A stretch of 5,463 nucleotides of DNA from Bacteroidaceae bacterium (lineage in GTDB: Bacteria > Bacteroidota > Bacteroidia > Bacteroidales > Bacteroidaceae): assembly GCA_017558165.1 (NCBI GenBank), contig JAFYWE010000090.1:1-5463 (forward strand), read 5' to 3'. Below the pieces are notes generated by a model. It did no database searches, had not been told where the DNA came from, and saw only the letters and a program-made list of their open reading frames with translations. Positions within the stretch are counted from its first letter, which is position 1, and each line of letters opens with the position of its first letter. The position numbers and the translations under genes were made by a program. Below, in pieces: positions 5,394 to 5,463 of this stretch.

Positions 5394-5463
5394 AATATCT
5401 TCCGGGTGTCGGCGAACAGCGTGCCGCTCTTCTTGCCGGGGAACTGAACATACGTTCCCTGTA
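5366..5463 (+). CDS. recG: ATP-dependent DNA helicase RecG, N-terminal fragment
   Basis: The frame opening at ATG 5366 encodes MLDTTTRNIKYLPGVGEQRA followed by ALLAGELNIRSL, 32 codons cut by the window edge. LPGVGEQRA is the helix-hairpin-helix-like LPGVGP.RA motif found near the start of Bacteroidales RecG (recalled form: RDIKYLPGVGPQRADLL.KELNI). RecG is a branched-DNA helicase that remodels stalled forks and recombination intermediates. The start lies inside ispD in a different frame, overlapping it by 28 nt, which suggests translational coupling. Only the N-terminus is visible, so the helicase motifs cannot be checked. Confidence 0.82.
   Translation, partial: MLDTTTRNIKYLPGVGEQRAALLAGELNIRSL

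Overview
The window reads as chromosomal housekeeping DNA from a member of the Bacteroidales (Bacteroidota), most likely in the Bacteroides/Prevotella/Muribaculaceae range. The reasons are a Bacteroidota-type promoter (TAnnTTTG -7 box with an upstream TTG) ahead of pdxJ, A-rich leaders without Shine-Dalgarno sequences, and protein sequences that match Bacteroidales NadK (C-terminal MWGAD), PdxJ, IspD and RecG as I remember them. No genus can be named from the sequence alone.

Layout. Bases 1-142 are a perfect spacerless palindrome whose right half is the 3' end and terminator hairpin of nadK and whose left half is an exact mirror copy. It is best explained as a fold-back (library or assembly) artefact at a contig end. 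nadK (NAD kinase) follows on the minus strand, 110-982. A 184-bp AT-rich divergent spacer carries a good promoter for pdxJ and a -7-like box for nadK. pdxJ (pyridoxine 5'-phosphate synthase) occupies 1167-1886 on the plus strand. The next spacer, 1887-2122, holds a ~120-bp inverted-repeat element (1920-2039) with two internal hairpins, then an A-rich leader with a 12-bp direct repeat.

From 2123 to the end runs a compact plus-strand cluster: an ExbB/TolQ channel protein, an ExbD/TolR channel protein, a TonB/TolA-like energy transducer, a DJ-1/PfpI-family protein, ispD (MEP isoprenoid pathway) and the first 32 codons of recG. Gaps are 26, -4, 2, 13 and -28 nt, so this is probably one operon. 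The first three genes form a complete inner-membrane proton-motive-force machine that would energise outer-membrane events (TonB-dependent uptake or Tol-like envelope upkeep). The remaining genes are unrelated housekeeping functions carried in the same transcript.

I found no undescribed system, RNA gene, CRISPR array or intact transposon. The two signals most worth checking are the terminal perfect palindrome and the intergenic inverted-repeat element.
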